45,536 nucleotides of DNA, from the NCBI RefSeq assembly GCF_000466385.1, contig NZ_KE952677.1:1-45536 (forward strand). The letters run 5' to 3'. Origin of the DNA: Aneurinibacillus aneurinilyticus ATCC 12856. GTDB lineage: Bacteria; Bacillota; Bacilli; Aneurinibacillales; Aneurinibacillaceae. Shown here piece after piece: positions 35,913 through 44,878 of the stretch. Positions within the stretch are counted from its first letter, which is position 1. Each line of letters starts with the position of its first letter. The notes under the pieces were generated by a model. That model was not told the DNA's origin. It saw only the letters and a program-made list of their open reading frames with translations, and did no database searches. A program made the position numbers and the translations under genes.

Positions 35913-37154
35913 CAGGCCTGTTGATTAACCACTAAATGGTAGAAAAAAAGCCGCCAACTCGGTAAAATGTTTGTACCCCTACAAACTAACCGAAAGGTGG
36001 CGACTCTATGAAAAAGTTTACCACGATCCTGTCTGTCCTTCAATCTATCCTAACTTCGGAAGAAGTCGAATCCGTTGTCGCACTTATTGGATATAAGGAT
36101 AAAGCCCGCAAGTTTACCGTAAATCATCTGTTGCAATACTGGTGTATGGCTGCCTTCGAGCAATGGGATAGCTATCGTTCTGGGGTCGATCATGCTGCTT
36201 CCAAAGGTTTACTCAAGGTTCACTATTCAAGTTTTTCAGGAAAAGCTGCGGAGGTTCCATTTGCAGTTTTCAAAACATTACTCCATCTACTTGTACAGAA
36301 GTGCAATCGAATAGTACGCCGAAAACTTTCGTTTCCTAAAGAATTGCTTCTCATTGATTCCACTACAATAACGGTTGGAAAAACCCGTTTACCGTGGGCT
36401 CCTTACCATGGTGAACGTGCTGGTATTAAGTTGCATGTGGCGTTGCAGGCTGAAAGCGGGCAACCACTTAATGAAAACCGTTGGTTCTAAACATGATGGG
36501 CCAGTGAGCGAAGGGTTAAGCCATGTAGATTACATTATGGTGATGGATCGTGCTTATGCGAAACTTGAACGTTTGGATCGCTACAAAGAAAATGGGCAAT
36601 CGTTCGTTATTCGGCTAAAAGACAACGTTCATATCGAAAAGCCACGGGCTTTTCGTCGGCAACAAAATCCGAATTCTTCAGTGATCCGCGATATCACTTG
36701 CCAACTTGGAACAACACAATGCCGATCAGAACAGCGTCACCGCGTTGTTATTTTTCAGGATTTTGAGGGCCGAGAGATCCGAATCGTTACAGACTTAATG
36801 CAAGTTACAGCAGAACAAATCGCAGAAATGTACAAAGCTCGTTGGCAGATTGAGGTGTTTTTTCGTTGGATTAAGCAACATTTAAACATTCCTACCTTGT
36901 TTGGTACAACTGAAAATGCCGTGTATGGTCAACTGTTTACCGCTTTGATAGTCTATGTCTTGCTAAAATGGTTGTTTGACACGACAACTTCAGCAGTCTC
37001 CAAACATGCACCTCTTTCATTTGCCCGATTTACACGTTTATTTAGTCTGCATCTGCTCCCCACTGAATGGAAAGTAACGATTCAGCAAATTATTCAGTTT
37101 TACAACCCCGTTGGGGTTATTTTTGCTACATAATTTGGATAATCAACAGGTCTG
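35913..37154 (+). mobile_element. IS4-family insertion sequence with 9-bp target duplication
   Basis: About 1242 bases. The 18-base ends CAGGCCTGTTGATTAACC (left) and CAGACCTGTTGATTATCC (right, read inwards) differ at two positions. TTAATGGAT is duplicated directly outside (35904-35912 and 37155-37163), so the borders are sure and the insertion is recent. The transposase reading frame is broken by one frameshift. The IS separates the leftward relic region from the LuxR-type regulator and may alter that gene's promoter. Confidence 0.92.
36008..37133 (+). pseudogene. IS4-family transposase, one frameshift
   Basis: Two overlapping frames make up one transposase. The first (36008-36490) starts MKKFTTILSVLQSIL and carries the first catalytic Asp in LLLIDSTTITV. 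The second (readable to 37133) carries the second Asp in YIMVMDRAYAKL and the YREK-type motif in YKARWQIEVFFRWIKQ. The switch happens near 36470, at CAACCACTTAATGAAAACC, where one base too many (or two too few) breaks the frame. Terminal repeats and target duplication are intact, so this could be a recent mutation, a sequencing error, or programmed shifting; IS4 members normally have a single frame, which favours mutation. Confidence 0.88.
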
Positions 37155-37248
37155 TTAATGGATATTTCTATAGCTCAAGTATCATATATCAAATCTTGGA
37201 GCAAAACCCATTTTCATTGCGTTTTGAGCCTTGAGTAAAACGGAGGGA

Positions 37249-37602
37249 ATGGATATACATATGGAAAACAAATGGCCCTTAAAAGATACTAATCTGTATT
37301 TGTGCGAAAGTTGTAAAATAAAGTCCTTTTTAAATCAAAGAATAAAATCTAATATTTTTTTAACAGAAATGGAGAAAAAAGTAGCGGAAGAGCTTATAAA
37401 AGATAAAAGTAATCAAGAGATAGCAGATTCTCTATTTATTAGTAAACGGACTGTAGAATACCATATTACCTCCGCAATTCAAAAGTTGGGGGTAAAATCA
37501 CGAGTAGGATTAGCTGTAAAGATTATTGAAGCTGGATCGTCAACAAACTATTGTGAATGTCATCAAAAAATTGACCCCCTTGGCAAAAAAACAATGCGTT
37601 AG
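37249..37602 (+). CDS. small LuxR/GerE-type regulator
   Basis: 117 residues if the ATG at 37249 is used. It is very close to GGAGG; the ATG at 37261 or the TTG at 37231 are alternatives. The C-terminal half is a clear LuxR-type helix-turn-helix: LTEMEKKVAEELIKDKSNQE then IADSLFISKRTVEYHI and IQKLGVKSRVGLAVKII. There is no receiver or autoinducer domain. Instead the N-terminus has CESC and the C-terminus CECH, which could form a small metal site (inference). It is the only dedicated transcription regulator near the NRPS genes and reads away from them; control of the locus is plausible but unproven. The IS4 element ends about 95 bases upstream. Confidence 0.8.
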   Translation: MDIHMENKWPLKDTNLYLCESCKIKSFLNQRIKSNIFLTEMEKKVAEELIKDKSNQEIADSLFISKRTVEYHITSAIQKLGVKSRVGLAVKIIEAGSSTNYCECHQKIDPLGKKTMR

Positions 37603-38074
37603 TCTATCGACTAGGGCAGCAGTCCAAACCTGAACAGTGAAAACCTTGCTGTAAGCCTCCATCCCAAGAGCAATAGAAAACTGCGTAGTTCCTGTTCCTG
37701 AAGTCCCAATAGAAATTTACATTCTACGCCTTTCGACGCCTCGAACGGAGAGGCAGTATTTGATCTTTCTCCTTATGCTTTGATTACAGTCAGAGGGAAA
37801 CGTGGAACTTTTTGATTCTCGTACGCCATACATCTTTCTCATAGCCAATGATTCAATTCATCTAAGGGGGCACAAAAGGCATTGAAATAAAGAACTGTCG
37901 TCTCGTGCACTTGACAAGGTTTCCACCTCGTCTCTTTTGGATTGCAAGCACGCACTGAGTAAAACGTTCTTGTTCCTCTCTGTTCTCTTTTACGAAAATT
38001 ATCTTAACAGCTGACCTTAGGTTTGATTTTTTCACGACTTCTCACGTTTTATGTATTGTTCAGCAAGCCTTGGA
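37603..38074. other. gap with coding-like debris
   Basis: About 470 bases between the LuxR-type gene and the DUF4097 gene. On the minus strand near 37640-37720 a short stretch reads GTTQFSIALGMEAYSKVFTV, like old coding DNA, but has stops and no start. No terminator with a T-run was found for either neighbour. Confidence 0.35.
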
Positions 38075-38929
38075 TTATTTATCTGTGACAACAAAATCAA
38101 AATTTCCTGCTTCAACATCTACTTCGACAGCGTGCTCACCCGCACCTATTTTGCCGTTTATCTTATCGTCTGACTTAACTTGGTAATTCATACTTAAATT
38201 TACATTACTGCTTCCTGCCTGAACTTCAGAATCAAGTTTGAGGGATGTTGGTTCCTTATCTAAATTGATAGCTACATCTCCACTTGAAGAATGAATTTTA
38301 AGATTTTGTTGTATCGTCCCTAAATGAATGGTTGTATTTCCTGCGGCGGAATCAACCGTAATATCTCCAGTTACATTATCTATATCCGTATTTCCTGCCG
38401 TTGCATTCAATTTTAGGGATTGGCTAGAGATGTTCCTAAGGGAAATATCCCCTGCGGATAGCTGGATATCCACGCTATTGGCATGCAAAGACTCAGCTTT
38501 TACATTTCCCCCGGAATTTTCCACCTGAATCCTTTGATATAACTTCTCAGGAAGAGTAATATCTAAGTTAGCGGTTAGATGAGAGAAACCAAGAGAAGTT
38601 TGGGATAATTTAGTATAAATGAGTAATTGGTCGTTCTTCTCTTGAACTTCTAAAGAGTGCGAATTATTGACAATCCCTTTTTTATTCCCTGTTCCATAAT
38701 AACGAATGCTGATATCCCCTTCTTTTGATGGGTAAAAATGTAAATTACCGGCATCCATATAAATTTTTATTTGGTTAAAATTCTCTGCATTCACTTTCTT
38801 ATTTTCTTCAAATGATTCTTTCTCTTCCGAAAGTATGTCTTTAGGCAAACCATTAACTAATAAAACAACTGCTAAACCAATGCAGCCTATTAGGGCTACT
38901 ATAGCAGAAGCTATAATCCATCTCTTCAT
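38075..38929 (-). CDS. DUF4097 membrane-anchored beta-helix protein
   Basis: 284 residues. One N-terminal membrane segment (about 4-27) is followed by an extracytoplasmic domain with repeated strands such as GNLHFYPSKEGDI, GNVKAESLHANSVDIQLSAG and GNTDIDNVTGDITV, the G-N-x-x-hydrophobic pattern of the DUF4097/DUF4098 right-handed beta-helix family. These usually sit in padR-DUF1700-DUF4097 operons and are thought to act in envelope stress sensing; the exact role is unknown. The ATG overlaps the DUF1700 stop (TAATG). It is last in its operon. Confidence 0.88.
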   Translation of the reverse strand: MKRWIIASAIVALIGCIGLAVVLLVNGLPKDILSEEKESFEENKKVNAENFNQIKIYMDAGNLHFYPSKEGDISIRYYGTGNKKGIVNNSHSLEVQEKNDQLLIYTKLSQTSLGFSHLTANLDITLPEKLYQRIQVENSGGNVKAESLHANSVDIQLSAGDISLRNISSQSLKLNATAGNTDIDNVTGDITVDSAAGNTTIHLGTIQQNLKIHSSSGDVAINLDKEPTSLKLDSEVQAGSSNVNLSMNYQVKSDDKINGKIGAGEHAVEVDVEAGNFDFVVTDK

Positions 38930-39492
38930 TACAATCTCCCTCCTTTTGCAATTCTTACATTCATTTTAATGTATTTTAACAATCCATTATAAATAGAGAT
39001 ACCTAGATACTTCATCGATATACCAAGGAGTACACCTATTCCACCAGAAGCCAGCGAGCAGAATAATTTAAACAATATCTGAGAAAAGTCTGCCATAATA
39101 AAAATTAGAAAACCAATAGAGCCTATAATTAAGGCTACAGATAGTAAACATAGACCTATATATATTCCTAGGACAACAATTAAGGGACCTACAAAAAATA
39201 TAAGATTAAACAAACTAAGACTAATGCTTGCAAAGACTGCTTTGGTTATATTAGAGACAGAACGATCAGACTCTGCTCTGTCCAAATGATAGTTTGCTAA
39301 AATATCTCGTGCAATTTCAGGCGGAGAACCCAATTCGCTAATAATATCCATCTCTGACTTGCCTTCCGCTTCCCCCATATTAAAATGCTCCTGAAAATCA
39401 TACAGAATTTCACTTCTCTCCTGTTCGGGAAGTGGCATGATAAGCTCAGTTAGGACACGAATGTATTCTTCCTTTGTTGATGGATTATTCAC
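38929..39492 (-). CDS. DUF1700 membrane protein
   Basis: 187 residues. The N-terminal 60 residues ([17 protein letters not shown] and [17 protein letters not shown]) are the cytosolic helical hallmark of DUF1700. About three to four membrane segments follow ([20 protein letters not shown] onward). It overlaps padR by eight bases at its start and the DUF4097 gene by one base at its end. In such operons the DUF1700 protein probably works with the DUF4097 protein at the membrane; the mechanism is not established. Confidence 0.9.
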   Translation of the reverse strand: MNNPSTKEEYIRVLTELIMPLPEQERSEILYDFQEHFNMGEAEGKSEMDIISELGSPPEIARDILANYHLDRAESDRSVSNITKAVFASISLSLFNLIFFVGPLIVVLGIYIGLCLLSVALIIGSIGFLIFIMADFSQILFKLFCSLASGGIGVLLGISMKYLGISIYNGLLKYIKMNVRIAKGGRL

Positions 39493-39808
39493 TAATTTTA
39501 ACCTCTCTTATTAGTTGATTTACTCCTTGTGAAAACTTGTTCCACTCTAAAATAAGCTCCATCATATACTTTTTCCCCAAAGACGTTATCTGGTAATATT
39601 TACGAGGAGGCCCCTCCGATGATTCCTTCAAATAAGTAAGTAGATATTCTTCTTTCTGTAGACGACGCAATAAAGGATATAAACTTCCCTCAGCGATCTC
39701 AACATGTTTTGATATGTTCTGTGCCAACTCATATCCATATTGGTCTTTCTCGTCAATCAAGACTAAAACACATAATTCTAAGACACCCTTTTTAAATTGT
39801 ATATTCAC
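39485..39808 (-). CDS. PadR-family transcriptional regulator
   Basis: 107 residues, a minimal PadR protein. The winged helix is [20 protein letters not shown] with [20 protein letters not shown], and the C-terminal dimerisation helix is [16 protein letters not shown]. PadR proteins repress their own operon and often a transporter, and are relieved by an envelope or drug signal (family knowledge). It is the first gene of a three-gene operon. Its upstream promoter region closely resembles that of the ABC operon at 43.5 kb, so both may be its targets. Confidence 0.92.
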   Translation of the reverse strand: MNIQFKKGVLELCVLVLIDEKDQYGYELAQNISKHVEIAEGSLYPLLRRLQKEEYLLTYLKESSEGPPRKYYQITSLGKKYMMELILEWNKFSQGVNQLIREVKISE

Positions 39809-40308
39809 ACTTTCTGACTCCTACTCGATGATAAATTATATACTTTATCTACAAAAAGGTTCCACTACCGAAAAATAATTACTACTGTGCATTAATCAGT
39901 AATTAATAATAATATACAAAATACCTAGCGAATATGCAAGTTACGTAAGGGTGCACTGTCAAGAGTCAGTGAGAATGTCATTCAAAACATCAGGGCTATT
40001 TATCACATCTTTTATCGGTTTCCTCTTGTAATTCTAGCTTGTATCGTTCCGTCCCCAAGGGTATTTGCTAAGCACTAGCTGACGCTCGCCTTGATTCCAT
40101 ACACGATACAAGCTCTTGGGAATTTTCTTGAACCAGTTTCTCTTTGTTACTCCGAATCTTACACCTCATGGATTGCAAGAAAATTGTCTAACACTAACTT
40201 TTTTTTGTGAAAGCAAAGCAAGAGTGGTCGACTAATGCTATAGACTTTCGGCATACCGGCTGGAATGATACCTATCCACAATCGTTCGATTGAAAACCTC
40301 ACTATATC
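39809..40308. other. gap: padR promoter and a 12-bp inverted repeat
   Basis: About 500 bases between padR and the end of the ABC permease. It contains the padR promoter (39911-39939) and AGCTTGTATCGT (40035-40046) perfectly inverted at 40103-40114, with CCCAAG/CTTGGG extending the pairing. No gene or T-run terminator was seen. Confidence 0.5.
39911..39939 (-). promoter_or_regulatory. padR operon promoter
   Basis: Minus strand TTGCAT, 17 bases, TATATT, a good sigma-A promoter about 100 bases before the padR ATG. The surroundings (downstream CAGTAGT and upstream GTGCACCC) recur at the ABC operon promoter. Confidence 0.65.
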
Positions 40309-42789
40309 TTAGTCATATTTTAAGGATTCAATTAATGGTAACCTTGCAGCTCTTCTAGCTGGCAATAATGCGGCAACTAAACTAGTAAAAATACCCAATA
40401 TACTAACTGCTGCAATTGTTGACCAAGGGATTACAGGATTTATGTTCAAGTTGATCGTTTTAGTGTATAAGTAAATCGTGATAAACCCTATAAGAATCCC
40501 GCTTATCACACCTGTAATTCCGATCATAAGTCCTTCAGATAATATCATTTTAGTTGTTTGAGTGTTAGTAAAACCTATGGAACGCATGATACCTATTTCT
40601 CTTGTTCGTTCCATTACATTCATCATTAGGGTATTTACAATACCGATGCCTGAAATAAGGATTACCAGTAATAATAAGGCGTGAAATGGAGTCGATGATA
40701 ATGATTGTTTCATTCGGTCTAGGTCTGAGTTAACGGTAGTTAGTTCGTTAATTTGCCCACCGAAGTTTTTTAGCATTTCTTCTTTGATACTCCTCTCATG
40801 ACTCGGATTGTTATACGTAAGCAAGATGTTTTTTGCATCCTTCATACCAAACTCATCTTGAAAATGTGAGTCCAAAGCGAAAGCCAAATACCCTTTGTAT
40901 TTCAGAATAAAGGAAGTATCGACAACACCAACAACCTCAAAGGATTGCTCTCCTTTGGGTGTATTGATCATAATTTTGTCGCCTATTTTTCCTCCCCATT
41001 CCTCAAACGAACGCTGTCCAAGAAGCACTGTATAGGGTTGGGAAAGCTTATACAATAGTTTTTCGTTTGAATATTCCTGCGATCTGAACAATGGGTACTG
41101 TTTTGCCCAGTCTTCGTTAACACTGATGACAGGGAATTGACGTTGTTGTCCTTTTTGCGTTTTCCAAGTTACTTTTTCTTCCTTATATATTGCTACACTT
41201 TTTACACCGTTCCATTCCTGAATTGTTTTTACATCAGAATCCGTAACTATTTTGTCTAGTTTCACATTCATATCTCCACCCGAAGTAGTTTGAATGATGT
41301 CTTTCGCATACTGACTTCCAGTTTCAATGGCAGAGGTAACAAATATAGTACAGATAATCCCTATAGACAGTATAAATGAAGAATTTGCAGTACGGTTAAT
41401 GTGACGAGAGATACTTTGGGAGGCTACAAATCCTCCAAATCCCCACATCTTATGATTTATTTTCGCAAATGCTTTACATATGACTTTAAGAATATTTGGG
41501 AAGAAGAACATAGTTCCAATAAATAGAAAAACACCAAAAAACATTTTTGCGAAAAAACTGAGTAGGATGAGCAAAAAACCTACATAACTTCGCCATCTCT
41601 GCTTAGATCCGATTTGTGGTCCCATTGCGCTTTTCATCATAAAGATTATACTTACACGGCTTGCTTGAATCATTGGGAAACATGCTGCTAAAATAGGGGT
41701 GGCTATTCCTATTAGTATGGCCATTAGAATAGCGAATTGAAGTTCAGTCGGGACGTTGTAGGTAGCCTTAAAAGAGGTAAATAACAATTTTTTTAATACC
41801 TCCGCCAACTGTAGACCAATTGGAATCCCTACTAGTAGCCCAATGAAAGAAAGAAGACATACCTCTATCAGAATTGACTTAACAATTTGATAAGGAATAT
41901 AGCCCAAAGCTTTCATAATAGCAAATTCTTTCTTACGCTCACCAATACTCATATAAAAAGTGTTGAATACAATAAATCCACTAATGAGAGTGATCAAACC
42001 GCCAATCAAATAGAGAATTTGATAGATCGCATCTACTTGATTTGTCTGTTTTGCATCTAAAACTACAGGTCGAAGTACAATGCTATTATCCTGGGTGACT
42101 GTTTTCAATTCACTTTCAATTTTTTCACCTGTCTCAGTTGTTTTCACGCGAATTTCACTTACTATATTCTCAAGCTGATACCAAGATTGAAGGGTAGATA
42201 ATGGAATGACTATTCTCCATCTCTTGCCTTGAGCAGCTTCCCAATTTGAAGGACTTTCAAAAAAACCTCCATTGGCCACAATAGCAGAAATGGCAATCTC
42301 CTTTCGCCCTGTGGGGGTATCAAACCAAATTTTATCGCCAAGTTTTACCTTCCATAATTTCGCTGCAACCTCAGGAATAATTGCACCAGACTGATTGATG
42401 TCTCCATATTTTGCTACTAACTTTCTCATACTATTGTCTATACTGCTAAGTCCAGTGATACGTATTCTGTTATTTGTCTCATTTAGTTCGCTCAGGTTTG
42501 GTATGGTAAACTGGGTGTACACATATAGGGAAGCAAAAGCATCAGAAACAGCTTTGACCTGTCTAACTTTAGATAAATAAACAGAAGACATTGCGTTATT
42601 CTTACTTTCTAAAACATAAGTTGCATTTCCTTCGCTCTCTTGCATTTGCTTTTCAATTAATTTTTTTGTAGAATCAACAGAACTAAATACTGCTAGTACG
42701 ATAGCAACACTAGCTATCATTGCAATAATGGTAAAGAAAGTACGTAGTTTTTTACGCATTAAGTTTCGCCAGCAAATTTTCCATGACAT
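40309..42789 (-). CDS. ABC transporter permease, FtsX/MacB type
   Basis: 826 residues from the ATG at 42789 (GGAGGGAG before it); a longer frame to 42885 lies inside the ATPase gene. The start [19 protein letters not shown] precedes the first membrane helix. A large extracytoplasmic domain, a first FtsX bundle (about 255-410), a second extracytoplasmic domain and a second FtsX bundle (ending with ALLPARRAARLPLIESLKYD) follow. This duplicated layout is typical of Gram-positive MacB-like exporters and of peptide-antibiotic resistance or lipoprotein-related transporters. It overlaps the ATPase by 38 bases. A role in defence against the local lipopeptide is attractive but inferred only from proximity. 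Confidence 0.92.
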   Translation of the reverse strand: MSWKICWRNLMRKKLRTFFTIIAMIASVAIVLAVFSSVDSTKKLIEKQMQESEGNATYVLESKNNAMSSVYLSKVRQVKAVSDAFASLYVYTQFTIPNLSELNETNNRIRITGLSSIDNSMRKLVAKYGDINQSGAIIPEVAAKLWKVKLGDKIWFDTPTGRKEIAISAIVANGGFFESPSNWEAAQGKRWRIVIPLSTLQSWYQLENIVSEIRVKTTETGEKIESELKTVTQDNSIVLRPVVLDAKQTNQVDAIYQILYLIGGLITLISGFIVFNTFYMSIGERKKEFAIMKALGYIPYQIVKSILIEVCLLSFIGLLVGIPIGLQLAEVLKKLLFTSFKATYNVPTELQFAILMAILIGIATPILAACFPMIQASRVSIIFMMKSAMGPQIGSKQRWRSYVGFLLILLSFFAKMFFGVFLFIGTMFFFPNILKVICKAFAKINHKMWGFGGFVASQSISRHINRTANSSFILSIGIICTIFVTSAIETGSQYAKDIIQTTSGGDMNVKLDKIVTDSDVKTIQEWNGVKSVAIYKEEKVTWKTQKGQQRQFPVISVNEDWAKQYPLFRSQEYSNEKLLYKLSQPYTVLLGQRSFEEWGGKIGDKIMINTPKGEQSFEVVGVVDTSFILKYKGYLAFALDSHFQDEFGMKDAKNILLTYNNPSHERSIKEEMLKNFGGQINELTTVNSDLDRMKQSLSSTPFHALLLLVILISGIGIVNTLMMNVMERTREIGIMRSIGFTNTQTTKMILSEGLMIGITGVISGILIGFITIYLYTKTINLNINPVIPWSTIAAVSILGIFTSLVAALLPARRAARLPLIESLKYD

Positions 42790-43483
42790 GATCTTTTTCT
42801 CCCTCCACCAGTTTATGATCAGATTGAATTTCTCCATCTTTAAAAAACAAAATTCGTTCTGCAAATTTAGCTGCATATGGATCATGAGTTACCATGACAA
42901 TCGTAAGACCAGTATCATGATGCAAACGTGAAAGGAGATGCAGAATGTCTTTTCCCATCTTTCGATCAAGATTGCCTGTAGGTTCATCTGCTAAAATTAA
43001 TGACGGATTCATGGCTAAAGCTCGTGCGATAGCTACACGCTGTTGTTGGCCTCCACTTAGCTGAGAGGGGAAAAAATGTTCTTTTCCTTCTAAGTTAACA
43101 GACTTAATTAATTCAGCAATTCGCTGTTTTTGCTTTTTTTGAGGAACTCCATCCGCGTTCATGGTAAAAGCGATATTTTCTGAAACAGTCATTGAAGGTA
43201 GAAGTTGATAATTCTGAAAAATATAACCTACCTTTCTTCGCCTAAAATACGCAAGTTCTTTTTCGGAAAGGGAAGAAATTTCAGTACCATCGATACGTAA
43301 CTCTCCATTACTAGGTGTGTCTAATCCCCCTAATAAATGCAATAAAGTACTTTTGCCAGAACCACTGGGCCCCATAATGGCGACAAACTCACCTTTGTTG
43401 ATTTGCAAATCCACCCCTTTTATAACCACATGAGATTGCTCACCTGATTCATAAACTTTTCCCAAGTTCTTTGTTATGATCAC
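42752..43483 (-). CDS. ABC transporter ATPase, MacB/LolD type
   Basis: 243 residues. Walker A is GPSGSGKST (about 36-44), the signature is LSGGQQQR, Walker B is [12 protein letters not shown], and the switch His is in [24 protein letters not shown], with the Q-loop, is typical of the MacB/LolD/YtrE class. It powers the permease encoded just downstream. The start ATG (43483) has GGAGGC before it. The leader from the predicted promoter is about 215 bases. Confidence 0.95.
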   Translation of the reverse strand: MIITKNLGKVYESGEQSHVVIKGVDLQINKGEFVAIMGPSGSGKSTLLHLLGGLDTPSNGELRIDGTEISSLSEKELAYFRRRKVGYIFQNYQLLPSMTVSENIAFTMNADGVPQKKQKQRIAELIKSVNLEGKEHFFPSQLSGGQQQRVAIARALAMNPSLILADEPTGNLDRKMGKDILHLLSRLHHDTGLTIVMVTHDPYAAKFAERILFFKDGEIQSDHKLVEGEKDHVMENLLAKLNA

Positions 43484-43706
43484 ACTAATGCCTCCTTAAT
43501 ATTAAGCAAAAATTATCAACATTATAAATCTAATTGAAATAGTTGTATGTCCGTAGTTGTGTCAAACGGAAATCCCCAATAACTTCATCTAATTTTGCAC
43601 CATTACTAGGTATCTAGGGATAGTTGAATATCAGTAATTGTATAATCACACTTACCCCCACTATTTAAGCAAAATCACTACTGAATATTATTCATTAGAT
43701 AACCAC

Positions 43707-43735
43707 AATATACCAAATGATCACCAAATACGCAA
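43707..43735 (-). promoter_or_regulatory. ABC operon promoter, like the padR promoter
   Basis: Minus strand TTGCGT, 17 bases, TATATT, about 220 bases before the ATPase start. The whole block from GGGTGCA upstream to CAGTAGT downstream aligns with the padR promoter region, suggesting a shared regulator. Confidence 0.6.
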
Positions 43736-43794
43736 GTCGCTAACAAAATTTGGGTGCATAACTGCCATATTATATCTCCTCGTTGCAAAAAAAG

Positions 43795-43839
43795 GCCAGA
43801 AACCCGTGATTATCAAAGGTTTCTGGCTCGTGTTTTTTT
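43795..43839 (+). terminator. intrinsic terminator
   Basis: GCCAGAAACC (43795-43804) pairs perfectly with GGTTTCTGGC (43818-43827), followed by TCGTG and a run of seven Ts. A-runs on the other side make it usable on the minus strand too, for genes from the right. Confidence 0.8.
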
Positions 43840-43969
43840 AAAGGTACCGATTACACTTCCATTATTATTAAGGTCATTTCAGAACTATTCTGTTTTAATC
43901 CCCTTGTTTTCGGATATGCGATAACTTATCATCCTGCTTCCTTTTATTCACCTATGTATCTTAAAGTGC

Positions 43970-43998
43970 GTGGTCAAAAATGTGGTCACTTGTGGTCA
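43970..43998 (+). repeat. three GTGGTCA heptamers
   Basis: GTGGTCA occurs at 43970, 43982 and 43992, spaced 12 and 10 bases, about one helical turn. Such spacing suits a protein-binding cluster, for example integrase arm sites. Confidence 0.4.
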
Positions 43999-44125
43999 TC
44001 TAATAAACAGCTTTTTGTAACCTTTACAAGTAATTTATGCACGGTTTCTTTTTCACAGGCGTCTATTAACCTCAATCTATATTTTTTTATTACCTATTTA
44101 ATAAGTAACGGATTCACAACATCAA

Positions 44126-44469
44126 CTACCAGTAAACATGTGCTGTTGGTTTAAGATCAGAAAGGTATACGCCTGATTCACTACCGACAACAATTTTATC
44201 ACTTTGTGAATCATATTTTATGGGTCTGCCTGAAAGAGAAGAAGCAAAATGCACAGGTATGTACGGAACCCTTCATATACAAATGTTGAAGGAACTTTCT
44301 TGCCGTCCACCTCATATAAGTTATTCATTGGGGTCTTATCAGCGCCGTCAACGATGAACTTTAATGATGGTAAAGTAACATCAATTTTTTGAAGTATCTC
44401 TTCTGCAAAAATAGCACCAGTACTGAATAGCACTGCTCCGACAACAAAACCCGATAGGAATTTTTACAT
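44126..44469 (-). pseudogene. broken stalk-domain (copper amine oxidase N-like) secreted protein
   Basis: A once-complete gene of about 114 codons. GGGGGA lies six bases before ATG (44469), but the next codon is TAA, where relatives would have AAA (Lys). After it the frame reads KFLSGFVVGAVLFSTGAIFA, a good signal peptide, then EEILQKIDVTLPSLKFIVDG and VPSTFVYEG. Near 44265 the frame slips, and the next frame continues VPYIPVHFASSLSGRP, then KIVVGSESGVYL and stop at 44126. Both the stop and the shift would have to be undone for function. The fold is the small cell-surface stalk domain of many Bacillota. Confidence 0.75.
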
Positions 44470-44714
44470 ATAATCCCCCAATGGTATTTTTTCAAAATAA
44501 CCTCAGTTGGGGCAAAATTGGTAAATAAAAAAACTATCTACTAATTAAGATTCACAGATTCAATACATTGTGGGGTATCATTCTTCGAGTTCCCTACGAT
44601 GGCTGAAACCGGATATGCCCTCAAATGGTTAGTTTTAATTAGGTTATTCCCGTAATGCTTCACTACAAACTTTATACTTCTGTCAACAAGAATTACAACT
44701 TGAGCCAGCCTCTT
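44470..44714. other. gap, nothing recognised
   Basis: About 245 bases between the broken stalk gene and the CRISPR relic. I see no gene, strong hairpin or promoter that I can support. Confidence 0.3.
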
Positions 44715-44878
44715 CACGACATCCCACTACGTTCATATAAAACCGTTTCCGTGGTGGACACAATGTATCTATCGTTACACCCTTTATATCCCGCTACGTT
44801 CAGATAAAACTTGTATAACGGCTACACTTGCCCAATCGCTGATTATCATCTTTATATCCCACTACGTTCAGATAACCC
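44715..44878 (-). CRISPR. orphan CRISPR relic, three repeats
   Basis: Three copies of a 29-base unit, on the plus strand CTTTATATCCCACTACGTTC then AGATAAAAC, at 44715-44743, 44782-44810 and 44850-44878. The spacers are 38 and 39 bases and unlike each other. The copy at 44715 is damaged in its first six bases and one internal base, the middle copy has one change, and the copy at 44850 ends CCC instead of AAC. Read on the minus strand the unit starts GTTTTATCTGAACG, typical in length and look of type I-B repeats. The damaged 44715 copy would then be the distal end and the AT-rich DNA right of 44880 the leader side. No cas gene lies in the window. Confidence 0.7.

Larger units (their letters stand above)
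34001..36007. other. gene-free IS graveyard
   Basis: About 2 kb upstream of the starter NRPS. It holds the two inverted IS3 relics (listed separately), a hairpin at 34968-34991, and the left end of the IS4 element from 35913. The stretch 34520-34960 and that from 35620 to 35900 contain short frames without ribosome sites; I see no supportable gene. Confidence 0.5.
43484..44125. other. gap: ABC promoter, terminator, repeat copy B, heptamer cluster
   Basis: About 640 bases. Contents from left: leader of the ABC operon, promoter (43707-43735), terminator (43795-43839), repeat copy B similar to 9.4 kb (43800-43945), three GTGGTCA heptamers (43970-43998), and on the minus strand a short open stretch (RLIDACEKETVHKLLVKVTK, about 43995-44075) with no start codon. 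Confidence 0.45.

Noticed and set aside
42790-42885. 32-residue N-terminal extension of the ABC permease
   Set aside because: It lies within the ATPase gene, and the ATG at 42789 has a strong ribosome site before the first membrane helix.
43721-43768. 15-codon minus-strand ORF (MAVMHPNFVSDLRIW) with GAGGAG before it, upstream of the ABC operon
   Set aside because: The ribosome site is good, but the predicted -35 box lies inside it and the similar padR region does not keep the frame, so a leader peptide is not supported.
43954-44154. 66-codon plus-strand ORF
   Set aside because: It overlaps the heptamer cluster and the minus-strand debris; no ribosome site.
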